From positions 181,112 to 245,111 of the forward strand of contig NZ_VCHA01000006.1 of assembly GCF_016597815.1 (NCBI RefSeq): 64,000 nucleotides of DNA, in the 5' to 3' direction. The position numbers and the translations under genes were made by a program. The notes beneath the pieces were generated by a model that saw nothing but the letters and a program-made list of their open reading frames with translations, made no database searches and was not told where the DNA came from. Source of the DNA: Marinobacter sp. DY40_1A1. Lineage in GTDB: Bacteria > Pseudomonadota > Gammaproteobacteria > Pseudomonadales > Oleiphilaceae. Of this stretch, positions 8,734-17,666 are shown piece after piece. Position 1 is the stretch's first letter, and every line of letters begins with the position of its first letter.

Positions 8734-8781
8734 GTTTGTGCTCCTGGTAGGCGTTTGAAATTGGAGTATTACGGAGGCGCG

Positions 8782-10923
8782 GTGTCACTTGAGGCTACGG
8801 TAGAAGGTCTGGCGGTTGAGCTCAGTACCTATCTGGATACCAATCGCATTAACCAGGTGCGAAGGGCCTACTATTATGCCGAGCAGGCTCACGAGGGCCA
8901 GATGCGTAAAAGTGGTGATCGCTACATCACTCATCCCCTCGCCGTTGCTCACATACTTGCAGACCTTAAGCTGGACCATCAGAGCCTGATGGCGGCCATG
9001 CTCCACGATGTTATTGAAGATACCGGTATTCCCAAGGATGCCCTTGCCGAGCAATTTGGCGAGGATGTTGCTGAGTTGGTGGATGGTGTCAGTAAGCTGA
9101 CCCAAATAGAATTCCGTTCCCGCGCAGAGGCCCAAGCAGAAAACTTTCAGAAAATGACCTTGGCCATGGCCAGGGATATCCGGGTGATTCTGGTGAAGCT
9201 GGCTGACCGCTTGCACAACATGCGCACCCTGGGGCCCATGCCCTACGAAAAGCGCAAGCGCATTGCGACAGAAACCCTCGATATATACGCCCCCATCGCC
9301 AATCGCCTTGGTATGCATGCCATATCCACCGAGCTTGAAGACCTGGGCTTCGCTGCGCTGCATCCCATGCGCTCCCGCTATATCTCCAAGGCCGTAGCCA
9401 AAGCGCGCGGTAGCCATCGTGAGATTATTGAAGAAATACGAGGTCGGCTGCAGGAAAAGCTGGAAGAGCGTGGCTTGCCGGGCCGGATAATGGGGCGTGA
9501 AAAACACCTGAACAGCATCTACAACAAGATGAAACTCAAGCAGAAGTCGTTTTACGAGATTATGGACGTATACGCCTTCCGCATCATTACCGATACCGAA
9601 GATGACTGCTACCGAATTCTGGGAGCCGTTCACAGCCTCTACAAACCTATGCCGGGCCGTTTCAAAGACTACATTGCCATGCCCAAGGCCAATGGTTATC
9701 AGTCATTGCATACCACTCTCTTCGGCATGCATGTGAATATCGAAATCCAGATCCGCACTGAGGAAATGGAGCACATTGCCAACGACGGTATTGCCGCTCA
9801 CTGGATGTACAAAAACGAGCCGACCAGCGTAACCAGCGTTAACCAGACGCGAGTGGATCGCTGGGTGAAAGGCCTGATGGAGATGCGTGAGCGTGCCGAT
9901 GACTCTTTGGAGTTTATTGAGCACGTAAAGGTGGATCTCTTCCCGGATGAAATCTATGTGTTTACTCCAAGGGGTAAGATCATGGAGCTGCCCAGAGGGG
10001 CTACCCCGGTAGATTTTGCCTATGCCATCCATACCGACATCGGCAATGCCACGGTCGCTTGCCGCATCAACCGTAACTTGGGGTCTCTGAGTAAACCGTT
10101 ACAAAGCGGTCAAACCGTAGAGGTGATCACCGCGCCCGGGGCACGTCCGAACCCAGCCTGGCTCAGTTTCGTTGTCACGGGCAAGGCGCGCAGCAGTATT
10201 CGTCACACCCTGAAAGGGCAAAAGCTGGCGGAATCCATGGAGCTGGGGCGGGTGCTGCTTAAAAAATCCCTCAACGGCTTTGGTAAGCGCTTGTCTGATA
10301 TCGACGATGCGCAAAAGCAGGCTGTTGTTAACCACAATCAGGTCAACAGTTTTGATGAACTGATCAGCGATATTGGTCTTGGTAATCGAATGGCCTATCT
10401 GGTTGCGCGCCAGCTTGCGTTTGGTGCCGAAAGCGCAGAGCCCAGTGAGGAGGTCAAGGATATTCAGGGTGGCAGCGATGTACCGGTAACCATTCAGGGA
10501 ACCGAAGGCATGCTGGTCCACTTTGCCGACTGCTGCAAGCCGATTCCCGGAGACCCTGTAGTTGGCGTGATGGGCTCAGGCAGCGGCATGGTTATTCACT
10601 CTGACACCTGTTCCCGCCTGCCGGAAGACAACGAGGGGCGATCCCGCCTGACCCATCTCACCTGGGCCAAGGACATCACCGATGAGTTTTCTGTAGAACT
10701 GAGGGTTGAGCTGGAGCGTCAGCACGGAGTGATCGCCGAGGTGGCTAATGCAGTGGCCATGGCAGATGGCAATATAGAGCGAATAAACGTAGACGAGCAG
10801 AATGCCCGCTTTAGCGTCGTCAGCCTTGTAGTAAAAGTGCACGGCCGAAAACATCTGGCTCGCGTAATGCGACGGGTTCGCAATATCAAAGCCGTTACCT
10901 CGATCAACCGGGTAAAATACTGA
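8782..10923 (+). CDS. spoT: Bifunctional (p)ppGpp synthetase/hydrolase SpoT
   Basis: SpoT makes and degrades the alarmone (p)ppGpp. The product is 713 residues from the GTG at 8782, which has GGAGG four bases upstream; an ATG at 8716 lies inside the terminator hairpin and is unlikely. The HD hydrolase domain is at about 30-180 with the HDVIED motif (H-D-x-x-E-D), which indicates active hydrolysis. The synthetase domain contains PGRFKDYIAMPKANGYQSLH near residue 300, followed by a TGS domain near 385-445 and a C-terminal ACT domain. It lies downstream of gmk and rpoZ. Confidence 0.95.
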   Translation: MSLEATVEGLAVELSTYLDTNRINQVRRAYYYAEQAHEGQMRKSGDRYITHPLAVAHILADLKLDHQSLMAAMLHDVIEDTGIPKDALAEQFGEDVAELVDGVSKLTQIEFRSRAEAQAENFQKMTLAMARDIRVILVKLADRLHNMRTLGPMPYEKRKRIATETLDIYAPIANRLGMHAISTELEDLGFAALHPMRSRYISKAVAKARGSHREIIEEIRGRLQEKLEERGLPGRIMGREKHLNSIYNKMKLKQKSFYEIMDVYAFRIITDTEDDCYRILGAVHSLYKPMPGRFKDYIAMPKANGYQSLHTTLFGMHVNIEIQIRTEEMEHIANDGIAAHWMYKNEPTSVTSVNQTRVDRWVKGLMEMRERADDSLEFIEHVKVDLFPDEIYVFTPRGKIMELPRGATPVDFAYAIHTDIGNATVACRINRNLGSLSKPLQSGQTVEVITAPGARPNPAWLSFVVTGKARSSIRHTLKGQKLAESMELGRVLLKKSLNGFGKRLSDIDDAQKQAVVNHNQVNSFDELISDIGLGNRMAYLVARQLAFGAESAEPSEEVKDIQGGSDVPVTIQGTEGMLVHFADCCKPIPGDPVVGVMGSGSGMVIHSDTCSRLPEDNEGRSRLTHLTWAKDITDEFSVELRVELERQHGVIAEVANAVAMADGNIERINVDEQNARFSVVSLVVKVHGRKHLARVMRRVRNIKAVTSINRVKY

Positions 10924-10989
10924 CTGGTTGACAGCTCACGTATGGAACGGCGACGATTGGTGTTTTAGACGATAAGGAAAGCAAACGGC

Positions 10990-11376
10990 ATGACCAACAA
11001 ATCCATCATTCAGACTGAAAACGCACCTAAAGCAATTGGTCCTTATTCTCAGGCCGTAAAGGCTGGTGACACTGTCTATATTTCTGGTCAGATTCCGCTG
11101 GACCCTGAAACCATGGAAGTAGTCGGGGGCGATTTTTCAGCCAAGACCCGTCAGGTATTCGATAACCTGAAAGCCGTATGCAAGGCTGCTGGCGGTGAGC
11201 TGAAAGACATAGTTAAAGTGAACATCTACGTGACCGACCTGGCAAACTTTGCCACGGTTAACGAGATCATGGGGACCTATTTCCCCGAGCCTTATCCCGC
11301 ACGTGCGGCGGTTGAAGTTTCCGCACTGCCCAAGGGTGTTCCTGTAGAGGTGGAAGCGGTAATGGTGCTGAGCTGA
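10990..11376 (+). CDS. ridA: RidA family 2-iminobutanoate/2-iminopropanoate deaminase
   Basis: The product has 128 residues, the normal RidA length. It contains [23 protein letters not shown] at 17-39 and the C-terminal [25 protein letters not shown], where the conserved Arg contacts the substrate carboxylate. RidA hydrolyses reactive enamine/imine intermediates released by PLP-dependent dehydratases. It follows spoT by 66 bases, as in pseudomonads, and ends just before a strong hairpin. Confidence 0.96.
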   Translation: MTNKSIIQTENAPKAIGPYSQAVKAGDTVYISGQIPLDPETMEVVGGDFSAKTRQVFDNLKAVCKAAGGELKDIVKVNIYVTDLANFATVNEIMGTYFPEPYPARAAVEVSALPKGVPVEVEAVMVLS

Positions 11377-11402
11377 TTCAGCGCGCACAACCAAGATAGT
11401 CA

Positions 11403-11434
11403 GAACAAAGGCGATCCTCGGGTCGCCTTTGTTC
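11403..11434. terminator. Terminator between ridA and the convergent epimerase gene
   Basis: A 12-bp stem GAACAAAGGCGA / TCGCCTTTGTTC with an 8-base loop is followed by GTTTTG on the plus strand. It lies between the convergent ends of ridA and the epimerase gene and can serve both. Confidence 0.75.
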
Positions 11435-11443
11435 GTTTTGGAC

Positions 11444-12322
11444 CTAAGCGTTATCGATCATATCGCGATACCCGGCACGAAAGTCAGGGTAGCGAAATGT
11501 AAAGCCGGTTTGCAGTAGCCGCTGATTGTTGCAACGCTTGCTGCCGGCCCGGCCGCCTTTCCTGGCGTCAGCAACGGGCTCGGCGCAAGGTACCTGCTGA
11601 CGAACCCAGTCGACCACTTCATCCAGCCGAACCGGCTCGCAATCGCTGGCCACATAGCAGGTGTCCAAAGACTTACCGGAAAGCGCCAGCTGGTTAAGAA
11701 AGACCACTGCCGCTGCCGCGTCATCTTCATGAATGCGATTGCTGAACGGTGCCGGTTTTGTCGGGTTCATGCGGCCCTCAATCACCTCCTCCAGAAAACG
11801 ACCTCTTGATGGTCCGTAGATTCCGCTAAAGCGAATAACCGTAGCGGGATGACCACTATTCAGTGCCGTCTGTTCTCCGGCCAGAATTTGCTGGCCTGTG
11901 ACGCGGGAGGGTGAGGCCGGGCTGGTTTCATCAACCAGGCTGTCATCGTTCTGGGCGTAAACGCTGGTGCTGCTGATAAAAAACAGGCGCTTCAGAGGCT
12001 GGTTGCCAATGGCTTCCAGCAGGTTTTTAAGGCCGTTAACGTAGGCATCGCGATAGCCTTGCTCGTCATAACTGGATGGTGTCAGGCAGTAGATAACCGT
12101 TTCGAGGTTGTCTGGCAGCTTGCCGGTTAAGGTTTCCGGGCGGGTCAGATCGGCGCCTATACCTGTTACGCCTTCGGGCACCTTGGCCGGGTTGCGGCGT
12201 AATCCGTAAACGTGCGCCGACTCAGTCAGCATGCTGGCGATGGCGCCCCCGAGCTTGCCACAACCGGCTATGAGAATTCCTGGCATACTATTGCGATCAG
12301 CGATTGCCATAGACAATATCAA
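11444..12322 (-). CDS. NAD-dependent epimerase/dehydratase (YeeZ-like SDR)
   Basis: This is an extended short-chain dehydrogenase of about 290 residues. The NAD(P)-binding motif GCGKLGGAIA lies near the N-terminus, a serine-rich FFISSTSVYA sits at the usual beta-strand 5, and IRFSGIYGPSRG follows. The catalytic YxxxK is not obvious, which is also true of YeeZ relatives, so enzymatic activity is uncertain. I use the TTG at 12322 because GAGG and AAGGA lie just upstream, but the ATG at 12310 or 12286 is possible. The gene is divergent from oxyR and converges with ridA. Confidence 0.75.
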   Translation of the reverse strand: MILSMAIADRNSMPGILIAGCGKLGGAIASMLTESAHVYGLRRNPAKVPEGVTGIGADLTRPETLTGKLPDNLETVIYCLTPSSYDEQGYRDAYVNGLKNLLEAIGNQPLKRLFFISSTSVYAQNDDSLVDETSPASPSRVTGQQILAGEQTALNSGHPATVIRFSGIYGPSRGRFLEEVIEGRMNPTKPAPFSNRIHEDDAAAAVVFLNQLALSGKSLDTCYVASDCEPVRLDEVVDWVRQQVPCAEPVADARKGGRAGSKRCNNQRLLQTGFTFRYPDFRAGYRDMIDNA

Positions 12323-12386
12323 TCCTTATCCTCTAGCTCATAAATTAGTGAAACTTCGACCCGTATCCTTTTGACCGGAGATCACC

Positions 12387-13343
12387 ATGACTCTTACCGA
12401 GTTACGATACGTCGTTACGCTTGCTCGCGAAAGGCATTTTGGCCGCGCAGCCGAGCGTTGCCACGTTAGCCAGCCGACACTCAGCGTTGCGGTCAAAAAA
12501 CTGGAAGAGGAGTTGGGAATCCCCCTGTTTGAGCGAAGCAAAAGCAGTATTCGCGTAACGGAAACTGGTCAGCGTATTGTTGAGCAGGCCCAGCGGGTTC
12601 TGGATCAGGTGGGTGTTATCCGCGACATGGCTCAGGATGGTAAAAACCAGTTGAGCTCGCCGCTCAAGGTGGGTGCCATATACACCATTGGGCCTTATCT
12701 GTTTCCGCACCTTTTGCCCGAGTTGCGCCGCGCAGCACCGGAGATGCCGCTCTATATAGAAGAAAACTATACCGCTAACCTGCGCAAGAAGCTGCGCCAA
12801 TCCGAACTGGATGCCATCATCATAGCGCTACCGTTTGAAGAGGCGGAAGTGCTGACATTGCCACTTTACGATGAGCCTTTTGTCGTGCTTCTGCCAGCAG
12901 ATCACCGCCTTGCGGCCAAGAAGGAGATCACAGGTGATGAACTGGCTGATGAACAGTTACTCCTGCTTGGCCCTGGTCATTGTTTTCGGGATCAGGTGCT
13001 GGAAGCTTGCCCACCTCTGGTGGAGGCAGTCACTCGCCGCGCAGATGCCGGTACTCCATCACTGGTAACCGAAGGCAGTTCTCTGGAAACCATACGTCAC
13101 ATGGTTGCTTCGGGCTTGGGGATTACCGTACTGCCGCTTTCCGCTGCGACGGGTATGCGGTACCAGAAAGATGTGCTTGTCACCCGGCCTTTTGCTCCAC
13201 CTGTACCTTCCCGCACCGTGGCCCTGGCCTGGCGGGTAACCTTCCCCCGGCCCAAAGCCATTGATGTTCTCTCGCTTGCAGCCGGCCAATGCCGGGTGAT
13301 TGAAAAAGCGACAGAGGACACTCCGGTTGTTGCGACAGGCTGA
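12387..13343 (+). CDS. oxyR: LysR-family peroxide sensor OxyR
   Basis: OxyR activates antioxidant genes when hydrogen peroxide forms a disulfide in it. The 318-residue product has the LysR helix-turn-helix at 1-60 (RHFGRAAERCHVSQPTLSVAVKKLE). The regulatory domain contains GPGHCFRDQVLEAC, with cysteines at 199 and 208, exactly the numbering of the redox pair in E. coli OxyR. This supports OxyR over a generic LysR regulator. recG begins eight bases after its stop, an arrangement also recalled from pseudomonads. Confidence 0.95.
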   Translation: MTLTELRYVVTLARERHFGRAAERCHVSQPTLSVAVKKLEEELGIPLFERSKSSIRVTETGQRIVEQAQRVLDQVGVIRDMAQDGKNQLSSPLKVGAIYTIGPYLFPHLLPELRRAAPEMPLYIEENYTANLRKKLRQSELDAIIIALPFEEAEVLTLPLYDEPFVVLLPADHRLAAKKEITGDELADEQLLLLGPGHCFRDQVLEACPPLVEAVTRRADAGTPSLVTEGSSLETIRHMVASGLGITVLPLSAATGMRYQKDVLVTRPFAPPVPSRTVALAWRVTFPRPKAIDVLSLAAGQCRVIEKATEDTPVVATG

Positions 13344-13351
13344 GCCCAGAT

Positions 13352-15427
13352 ATGGCATCACTGGATGACCTCCCGGTTACGGAGCTCAAGGGAGTAGGAA
13401 GCGCCCTTGCCGAGAAGCTTGCGCGCCTGGGAATCTCATCATTACAGGATTTGTTGTTCCACCTTCCCCATCGATACGAAGATCGTACCCGCATTATCCC
13501 CATGGGTAGCTTGAGGGTAGGCGATGTCGCCGTTGTGGAAGGCGAGGTGATGAAGTCAGATCTGGTGATGGGGCGTCGTCGTAGCCTGCAGGTCACTCTG
13601 AAAGACAGCAGCGGGTTTCTGGTGCTACGGTTTTTCCACTTCAATGCTGCGCAAAAAAACCAGCTGTCCGAAGGTGCCCGGGTTCGCTGCTTTGGCGAGG
13701 TGCGTCCGGGGCGCGCCGGGTACGAGTTTTACCACCCGGAGTACCAAACCAACCCGCCAGCTATGCCCACAGGGGAGCAGGCCACCCTTACACCGGTTTA
13801 TCCGCTGACCGAAGGCATACAGCAACCCAGAGTAAGAGGTTTGTGTCAGCAGGCTCTGGGATACCTTCAGCGCCACCCTATACGAGACTGGTTGTCAGCT
13901 GAGTTGCTGGCGGGCTATCAGTTGCCGGGAATTAATGAAGCTGTCCAGATGGTGCATTCTCCCCCGGCGAGCGCTCCGGTTCATCTGCTGATGGAGGGGC
14001 GCCATCCCGCCCAGCAGCGCCTGGTGATGGAGGAGTTGCTGGCGCATCAATTGAGCATGCTTCAGGTTCGTGAACAGATTCAGGCTCGGCAAGCTCTGCC
14101 CTTGCTCCCCACTGGCGACCTGGCAGAGCGCTTTCTTGAGGGATTGCCGTTTGCGCTTACGGGTGCCCAACGTCAAGTTATGAGTGAAATCCGGCAGGAT
14201 TTAAGCCAGCCGCTACCCATGCTGCGCTTGGTGCAGGGGGATGTAGGCTCGGGTAAAACCGTGGTGGCCGCGCTGTCGGCAATTCAAACCATCGGCGCGG
14301 GTGCCCAGGTGGCGCTTATGGCACCTACCGAGATATTGGCGGAACAGCATTATCAGAATTTCAAAGGCTGGCTGGAGCCTTTGGGCATCCAACTGGCCTG
14401 GCTGTCTGGCAAGGTCAAAGGCAAAGCCCGGAAAGAGGCGCTGGAAGCCGTGCATACGGGTGCTGCCAGCGTAATTATCGGCACCCATGCGTTGTTTCAG
14501 GATGATGTGCTGTTTCACCGCCTGGCGTTGGTGATTGTGGATGAGCAGCATCGGTTTGGCGTACACCAGCGCCTTGCCTTGCGGGAGAAAGGCGTAGGCG
14601 GCACCCTGGCGCCACACCAGCTGATCATGACCGCCACGCCCATCCCCCGTACTCTGGCCATGAGTGCCTACGCCGATCTGGATACCTCAGTGATCGACGA
14701 ACTGCCCCCGGGCCGAAAGCCCATTGAAACTATCGTCATTCCTGACAACCGTAGGGAAGATGTGATTGAGCGCGTACGCAGCGCCTGCACTGACGGTCGT
14801 CAGGCATACTGGGTGTGCACACTGATTGAAGAGTCGGAGGCCTTGCAATGCCAGGCGGCAGAAGTAACAGCGCAAGAACTGACTGAGCGCCTGGTGGGCC
14901 TGAAGATCGGGCTGGTGCACGGACGGCTCAAGTCGGCGGAAAAGGCCGAGGTAATGGAGCGCTTCAAACAGGGGGAGCTGGATCTACTGGTTGCCACCAC
15001 GGTGATTGAAGTGGGTGTGGATGTACCCAACGCCTCACTCATCATTATTGAAAATCCGGAACGCCTGGGCCTGGCCCAGTTGCATCAGCTCCGTGGCAGG
15101 GTGGGGCGGGGTGAGCAGGCCAGCTTCTGTGTGCTCATGTACCATCCTCCGCTGTCGGCCAATGGCAAGGCGCGCTTGCAGGCCCTGAGAGACAGTCAGG
15201 ATGGCTTTGTTATTGCCGAAAAAGACCTGGAGATACGTGGGCCAGGGGAAGTGCTTGGCACCCGTCAGACTGGCATGATGCAGTTCCGACTGGCAGACTT
15301 TGAACGGGACAAAGGTTGGATTGAGCCGGTGCGGGAGATGGCACCCGGGCTCATGAGGCACCCACAGCTGGTACAGGCTCTGATCCGGCGCTGGATGGGA
15401 GAGAAAATGCGTTACGGGGAGGTTTGA
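13352..15427 (+). CDS. recG: ATP-dependent DNA helicase RecG
   Basis: RecG remodels stalled forks and Holliday junctions. The product is 691 residues, the typical size. The wedge/OB domain occupies about 1-150 (LPHRYEDRT..., GEVRPGRAGYEFYHPEY). Helicase motif I is QGDVGSGKTVVA near 290, motif II is DEQHRFGV near 398, and the C-terminal motifs include VGVDVPNASLIIIENPERLGLAQLHQLRGRVGRG. The TGMMQFRLADFERD segment near the end is typical of RecG. It is probably co-transcribed with oxyR. Confidence 0.97.
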   Translation: MASLDDLPVTELKGVGSALAEKLARLGISSLQDLLFHLPHRYEDRTRIIPMGSLRVGDVAVVEGEVMKSDLVMGRRRSLQVTLKDSSGFLVLRFFHFNAAQKNQLSEGARVRCFGEVRPGRAGYEFYHPEYQTNPPAMPTGEQATLTPVYPLTEGIQQPRVRGLCQQALGYLQRHPIRDWLSAELLAGYQLPGINEAVQMVHSPPASAPVHLLMEGRHPAQQRLVMEELLAHQLSMLQVREQIQARQALPLLPTGDLAERFLEGLPFALTGAQRQVMSEIRQDLSQPLPMLRLVQGDVGSGKTVVAALSAIQTIGAGAQVALMAPTEILAEQHYQNFKGWLEPLGIQLAWLSGKVKGKARKEALEAVHTGAASVIIGTHALFQDDVLFHRLALVIVDEQHRFGVHQRLALREKGVGGTLAPHQLIMTATPIPRTLAMSAYADLDTSVIDELPPGRKPIETIVIPDNRREDVIERVRSACTDGRQAYWVCTLIEESEALQCQAAEVTAQELTERLVGLKIGLVHGRLKSAEKAEVMERFKQGELDLLVATTVIEVGVDVPNASLIIIENPERLGLAQLHQLRGRVGRGEQASFCVLMYHPPLSANGKARLQALRDSQDGFVIAEKDLEIRGPGEVLGTRQTGMMQFRLADFERDKGWIEPVREMAPGLMRHPQLVQALIRRWMGEKMRYGEV

Positions 15428-15458
15428 ACCGGTGCATATCAATTTATACAGCTAAGTC

Positions 15459-16895
15459 ATGGCCTATACTAAAAAACCAACGGCAGATTATGGTAGCCGG
15501 ATGGCAAGCAGCGATACTCGGGAGAAAATGATGGAATTACCTGTCACGGTTCAACAGGCTTTGGGCGATTCAGCCAAAGGCGTATCACTGAGAGATATGC
15601 GCCAGGCTAATCAGCACGAGCTGTTGCGGATGGTGTTGCTCCACGACGGGCAGGAAAACCTTCAAGCCATTTGCTGCAAAGACGATTTGATTGATCTGGA
15701 ACGATTGAACAAGCAAATGGGCCGGGACTTCCGGCTGATGAAGCCTCGCGAGCAGATTCGCGTTAAAGAGCGCGCCGGCCTGAGGGAGCTACCGGCCCTG
15801 CCGTCACTTACGGGCTGGCCTACTATTGTGGATCGTCGGATCGATGATTTGCCCTCGGTAGCCTTGGCGCTGGGAGAGCAAAACCTGGCGATGGTAATGC
15901 CAGCTGAAGAGTTTCGTACGCTAACAAAAAATGCGGATCGCCTGTCGTTCACGGTGGCATCGGAAAACATAACCGTGAATCTGGATGATCCGGATAACGA
16001 TCGTAGCCAGCTGACCTTTGCCATCAAAAAATTCACCAGTCTGCGTATTCAGCAGCGCCTTGAAGACACTCTGGAGCTGCCGCCGCTGCCGGAAACCGCC
16101 CAGCGCATTATCCACCTGCGGGTAAATCCGAACGCTGTTATGGGGGATCTGGTTGATATCGTTGAGAGTGACCCCAGCCTGGCGGCTCAGGTGGTCAGCT
16201 GGGCATCTTCATCGTTCTATGCCGCGGCCGGGCAAGTGCGCTCTGTGCACGATGCCGTATCACGCGTTCTTGGCTTCGACATGGTAATGAACCTGGCGAT
16301 GGGACTGTCGCTGGGGCGTGCGCTCAAGCAGCCCCAGGACCATCCAGAAGGCTACGTGGACTACTGGCAGCAAGCTATCTGGCAAGCTCAGTCGGCTGGT
16401 ATTCTGTCGAGTATGATGCCTCGGGGTGAGCGGCCAATGTTTGGGTTAGCCTATTTGGCAGGTCTGCTGCACAACTTTGGTTACCTTCTGCTTGCGCAGG
16501 TTTTTCCTCCCCATTTCAAGTTGGTATGCCGCTCCCTGGAGGTGAACTCGGATATCGATTCCTCGGTATCGGAACACTATCTTTTGGGGATTACCCGTGA
16601 ACAGATCGCGGCGCAGCTTATGGAAAACTGGGGTATGCCAGATGAGGTGACTCAGGCCATAAGGTATCAGAAAAGCAAAACCTACCAAGGCCCCCACAGT
16701 GTATACGCCCGGCTCCTGTGGCTTGGCCGCCAATTGCTTACAGAAAGGGGCATCGCTATGGGTGCAAATGCACCCGTGGGGCAGGAGATTTATGACGAAC
16801 TCGGCCTCAATCGTGAACAGGTAGAAGAACAGTTTGATGAACTGGTGGCCAGCCGGGACAAGATTATGGCGATGGCCGGTATGATGAATCAGTGA
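15459..16895 (+). CDS. HDOD signalling protein with N-terminal YbaK-like domain
   Basis: The 478-residue product has two parts. Residues about 25-185 resemble the YbaK/ProX aminoacyl-tRNA deacylase fold. Residues about 200-400 are an HDOD domain, including LPPLPETAQRIIHLRVNPNA, VESDPSLAAQVVSWASS and the AYLAGLLHNFGYLLLAQVFP segment. HDOD domains are catalytically inactive HD relatives found in signalling proteins; the role of the pair is unknown. The start is uncertain: the ATG at 15459 gives the longest product but has a poor ribosome site, and the ATG at 15528 or 15531 follows GGGAG. A similar gene follows recG in pseudomonads, which supports it being a real, conserved neighbour. Confidence 0.82.
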   Translation: MAYTKKPTADYGSRMASSDTREKMMELPVTVQQALGDSAKGVSLRDMRQANQHELLRMVLLHDGQENLQAICCKDDLIDLERLNKQMGRDFRLMKPREQIRVKERAGLRELPALPSLTGWPTIVDRRIDDLPSVALALGEQNLAMVMPAEEFRTLTKNADRLSFTVASENITVNLDDPDNDRSQLTFAIKKFTSLRIQQRLEDTLELPPLPETAQRIIHLRVNPNAVMGDLVDIVESDPSLAAQVVSWASSSFYAAAGQVRSVHDAVSRVLGFDMVMNLAMGLSLGRALKQPQDHPEGYVDYWQQAIWQAQSAGILSSMMPRGERPMFGLAYLAGLLHNFGYLLLAQVFPPHFKLVCRSLEVNSDIDSSVSEHYLLGITREQIAAQLMENWGMPDEVTQAIRYQKSKTYQGPHSVYARLLWLGRQLLTERGIAMGANAPVGQEIYDELGLNREQVEEQFDELVASRDKIMAMAGMMNQ

Positions 16896-16899
16896 GCAC

Positions 16900-16924
16900 A
16901 AAAAAGCCGGCCTTAAAGGCCGGC
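16900..16924 (-). terminator. Intrinsic terminator, leftward
   Basis: A 7-bp GC stem (16906-16912 with 16918-16924) has a 5-base loop. On the minus strand it is followed by six U residues (A-run 16900-16905). It begins five bases after the stop of the convergent HDOD gene. Confidence 0.8.
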
Positions 16925-17134
16925 AAGGTTTCCGCTCATTGCAGAGTCGTCCGAACGTAACAGGAGAAATAACCCAGGGCGATAATTGCAACCTTGAAAC
17001 CAACCGTTAAAACCTTATCGCCCTGATTTCAAGTTAGACAACATCTGCAAAAAAGAAAGGTTGCCACTCAAGGGAATGAGAAGCTGAGCGCTTCGTCATT
17101 TTTAGTGAATTGAGCAAGCTTCTGATATCAAATC
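16900..17134 (-). ncRNA. Candidate small RNA with promoter, pseudoknot-capable fold and terminator
   Basis: The gap between two convergent genes has the parts of an independent leftward transcript of about 235 nt. A promoter with TTGTAA (17164-17169) and GATAAT (17141-17146), spaced 17, predicts a start near 17134. An intrinsic terminator closes it at 16900-16924. Inside lie two interleaved helices: 11 bp (16975-16985 with 17015-17025) and 7 bp (16993-16999 with 17027-17033), an H-type pseudoknot arrangement or two alternative folds. A further 7-bp pair joins 17079-17085 and 17117-17123 near the 5' end. No convincing open frame with a ribosome site is present. I do not recognise the family; it could be a trans-acting RNA or only a structured 3' UTR. 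Confidence 0.5.
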
Positions 17135-17140
17135 GATAAA

Positions 17141-17169
17141 ATTATCATTTGTAGACATTTCTGTTACAA
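17141..17169 (-). promoter_or_regulatory. Sigma-70 promoter for the candidate small RNA
   Basis: On the minus strand TTGTAA and GATAAT are separated by exactly 17 bases. The promoter lies between the DUF2489 gene end (17192) and the structured region, so it points only at the candidate RNA. Confidence 0.5.
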
Positions 17170-17191
17170 AATGACACAAATCTTGAGTGGG

Positions 17192-17647
17192 TCAGAAGCT
17201 GTGATTCCGGATGGCTGTTGCGGCACGACGTATTTCATCGGCGTAGCGCCTTTCCACTTCAAACCGCTCCTTATCCATCTTCTCCACAAAGCGCGTCTCG
17301 GTATTTTGGCGTGCTTGGTGAGTGGGCATGTGGCGAAGTTGCTCATACACCTCCATAAATACCTGATAAGGTGATTGTTCCATCAGCTCAGGAGCCACAT
17401 GGTCCAGCAAGCCTTTCATGCGCAGGCAGGCCTCTGAATATTCGATCTGGTCTTCTTCTACGGCCATGGCAATAACACGAATGCTATCGACCATGTCCTT
17501 GCGCCGCTTCGCCTGGAAAGCCTCTGCTTTTTGTTGCCGTCTTCGGTTTTCGGCCAAGGTAACCATTTGCCGCCGGATAAAACCCAGCAGAACAAAGATG
17601 GCGATTGTGCCGGCAATAATCAGGCTCCATTGTAGCCAGTGAGGCAT
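17192..17647 (-). CDS. DUF2489 membrane-anchored protein
   Basis: The 151-residue product starts with a single transmembrane helix (about 5-24, LQWSLIIAGTIAIFVLLGFI). A basic, helical cytoplasmic region rich in Arg, Lys and Glu follows, matching the DUF2489 family as I recall it. No function is known for the family. GGGAGA precedes the ATG at 17647. It starts 19 bases after the stop of the molybdopterin oxidoreductase on the same strand and is probably co-transcribed with it, but a functional link is not established. Confidence 0.75.
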   Translation of the reverse strand: MPHWLQWSLIIAGTIAIFVLLGFIRRQMVTLAENRRRQQKAEAFQAKRRKDMVDSIRVIAMAVEEDQIEYSEACLRMKGLLDHVAPELMEQSPYQVFMEVYEQLRHMPTHQARQNTETRFVEKMDKERFEVERRYADEIRRAATAIRNHSF

Positions 17648-17666
17648 GCTGTTCTCCCAGTCTGGT

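Noticed and set aside
8716..8781. Longer SpoT start at ATG 8716
   Set aside because: It lies in the terminator palindrome and adds residues unlike the family; GTG 8782 has a ribosome site.
16975..17033. Integron attC site or transposon end in the interleaved repeats
   Set aside because: No integrase or transposase is near, the core GTT/AAC sites are not arranged as in attC, and a promoter and terminator frame the repeats instead.
17009..17089. 21-codon minus-strand frame inside the candidate small RNA
   Set aside because: No ribosome site precedes its ATG and the composition is not protein-like.
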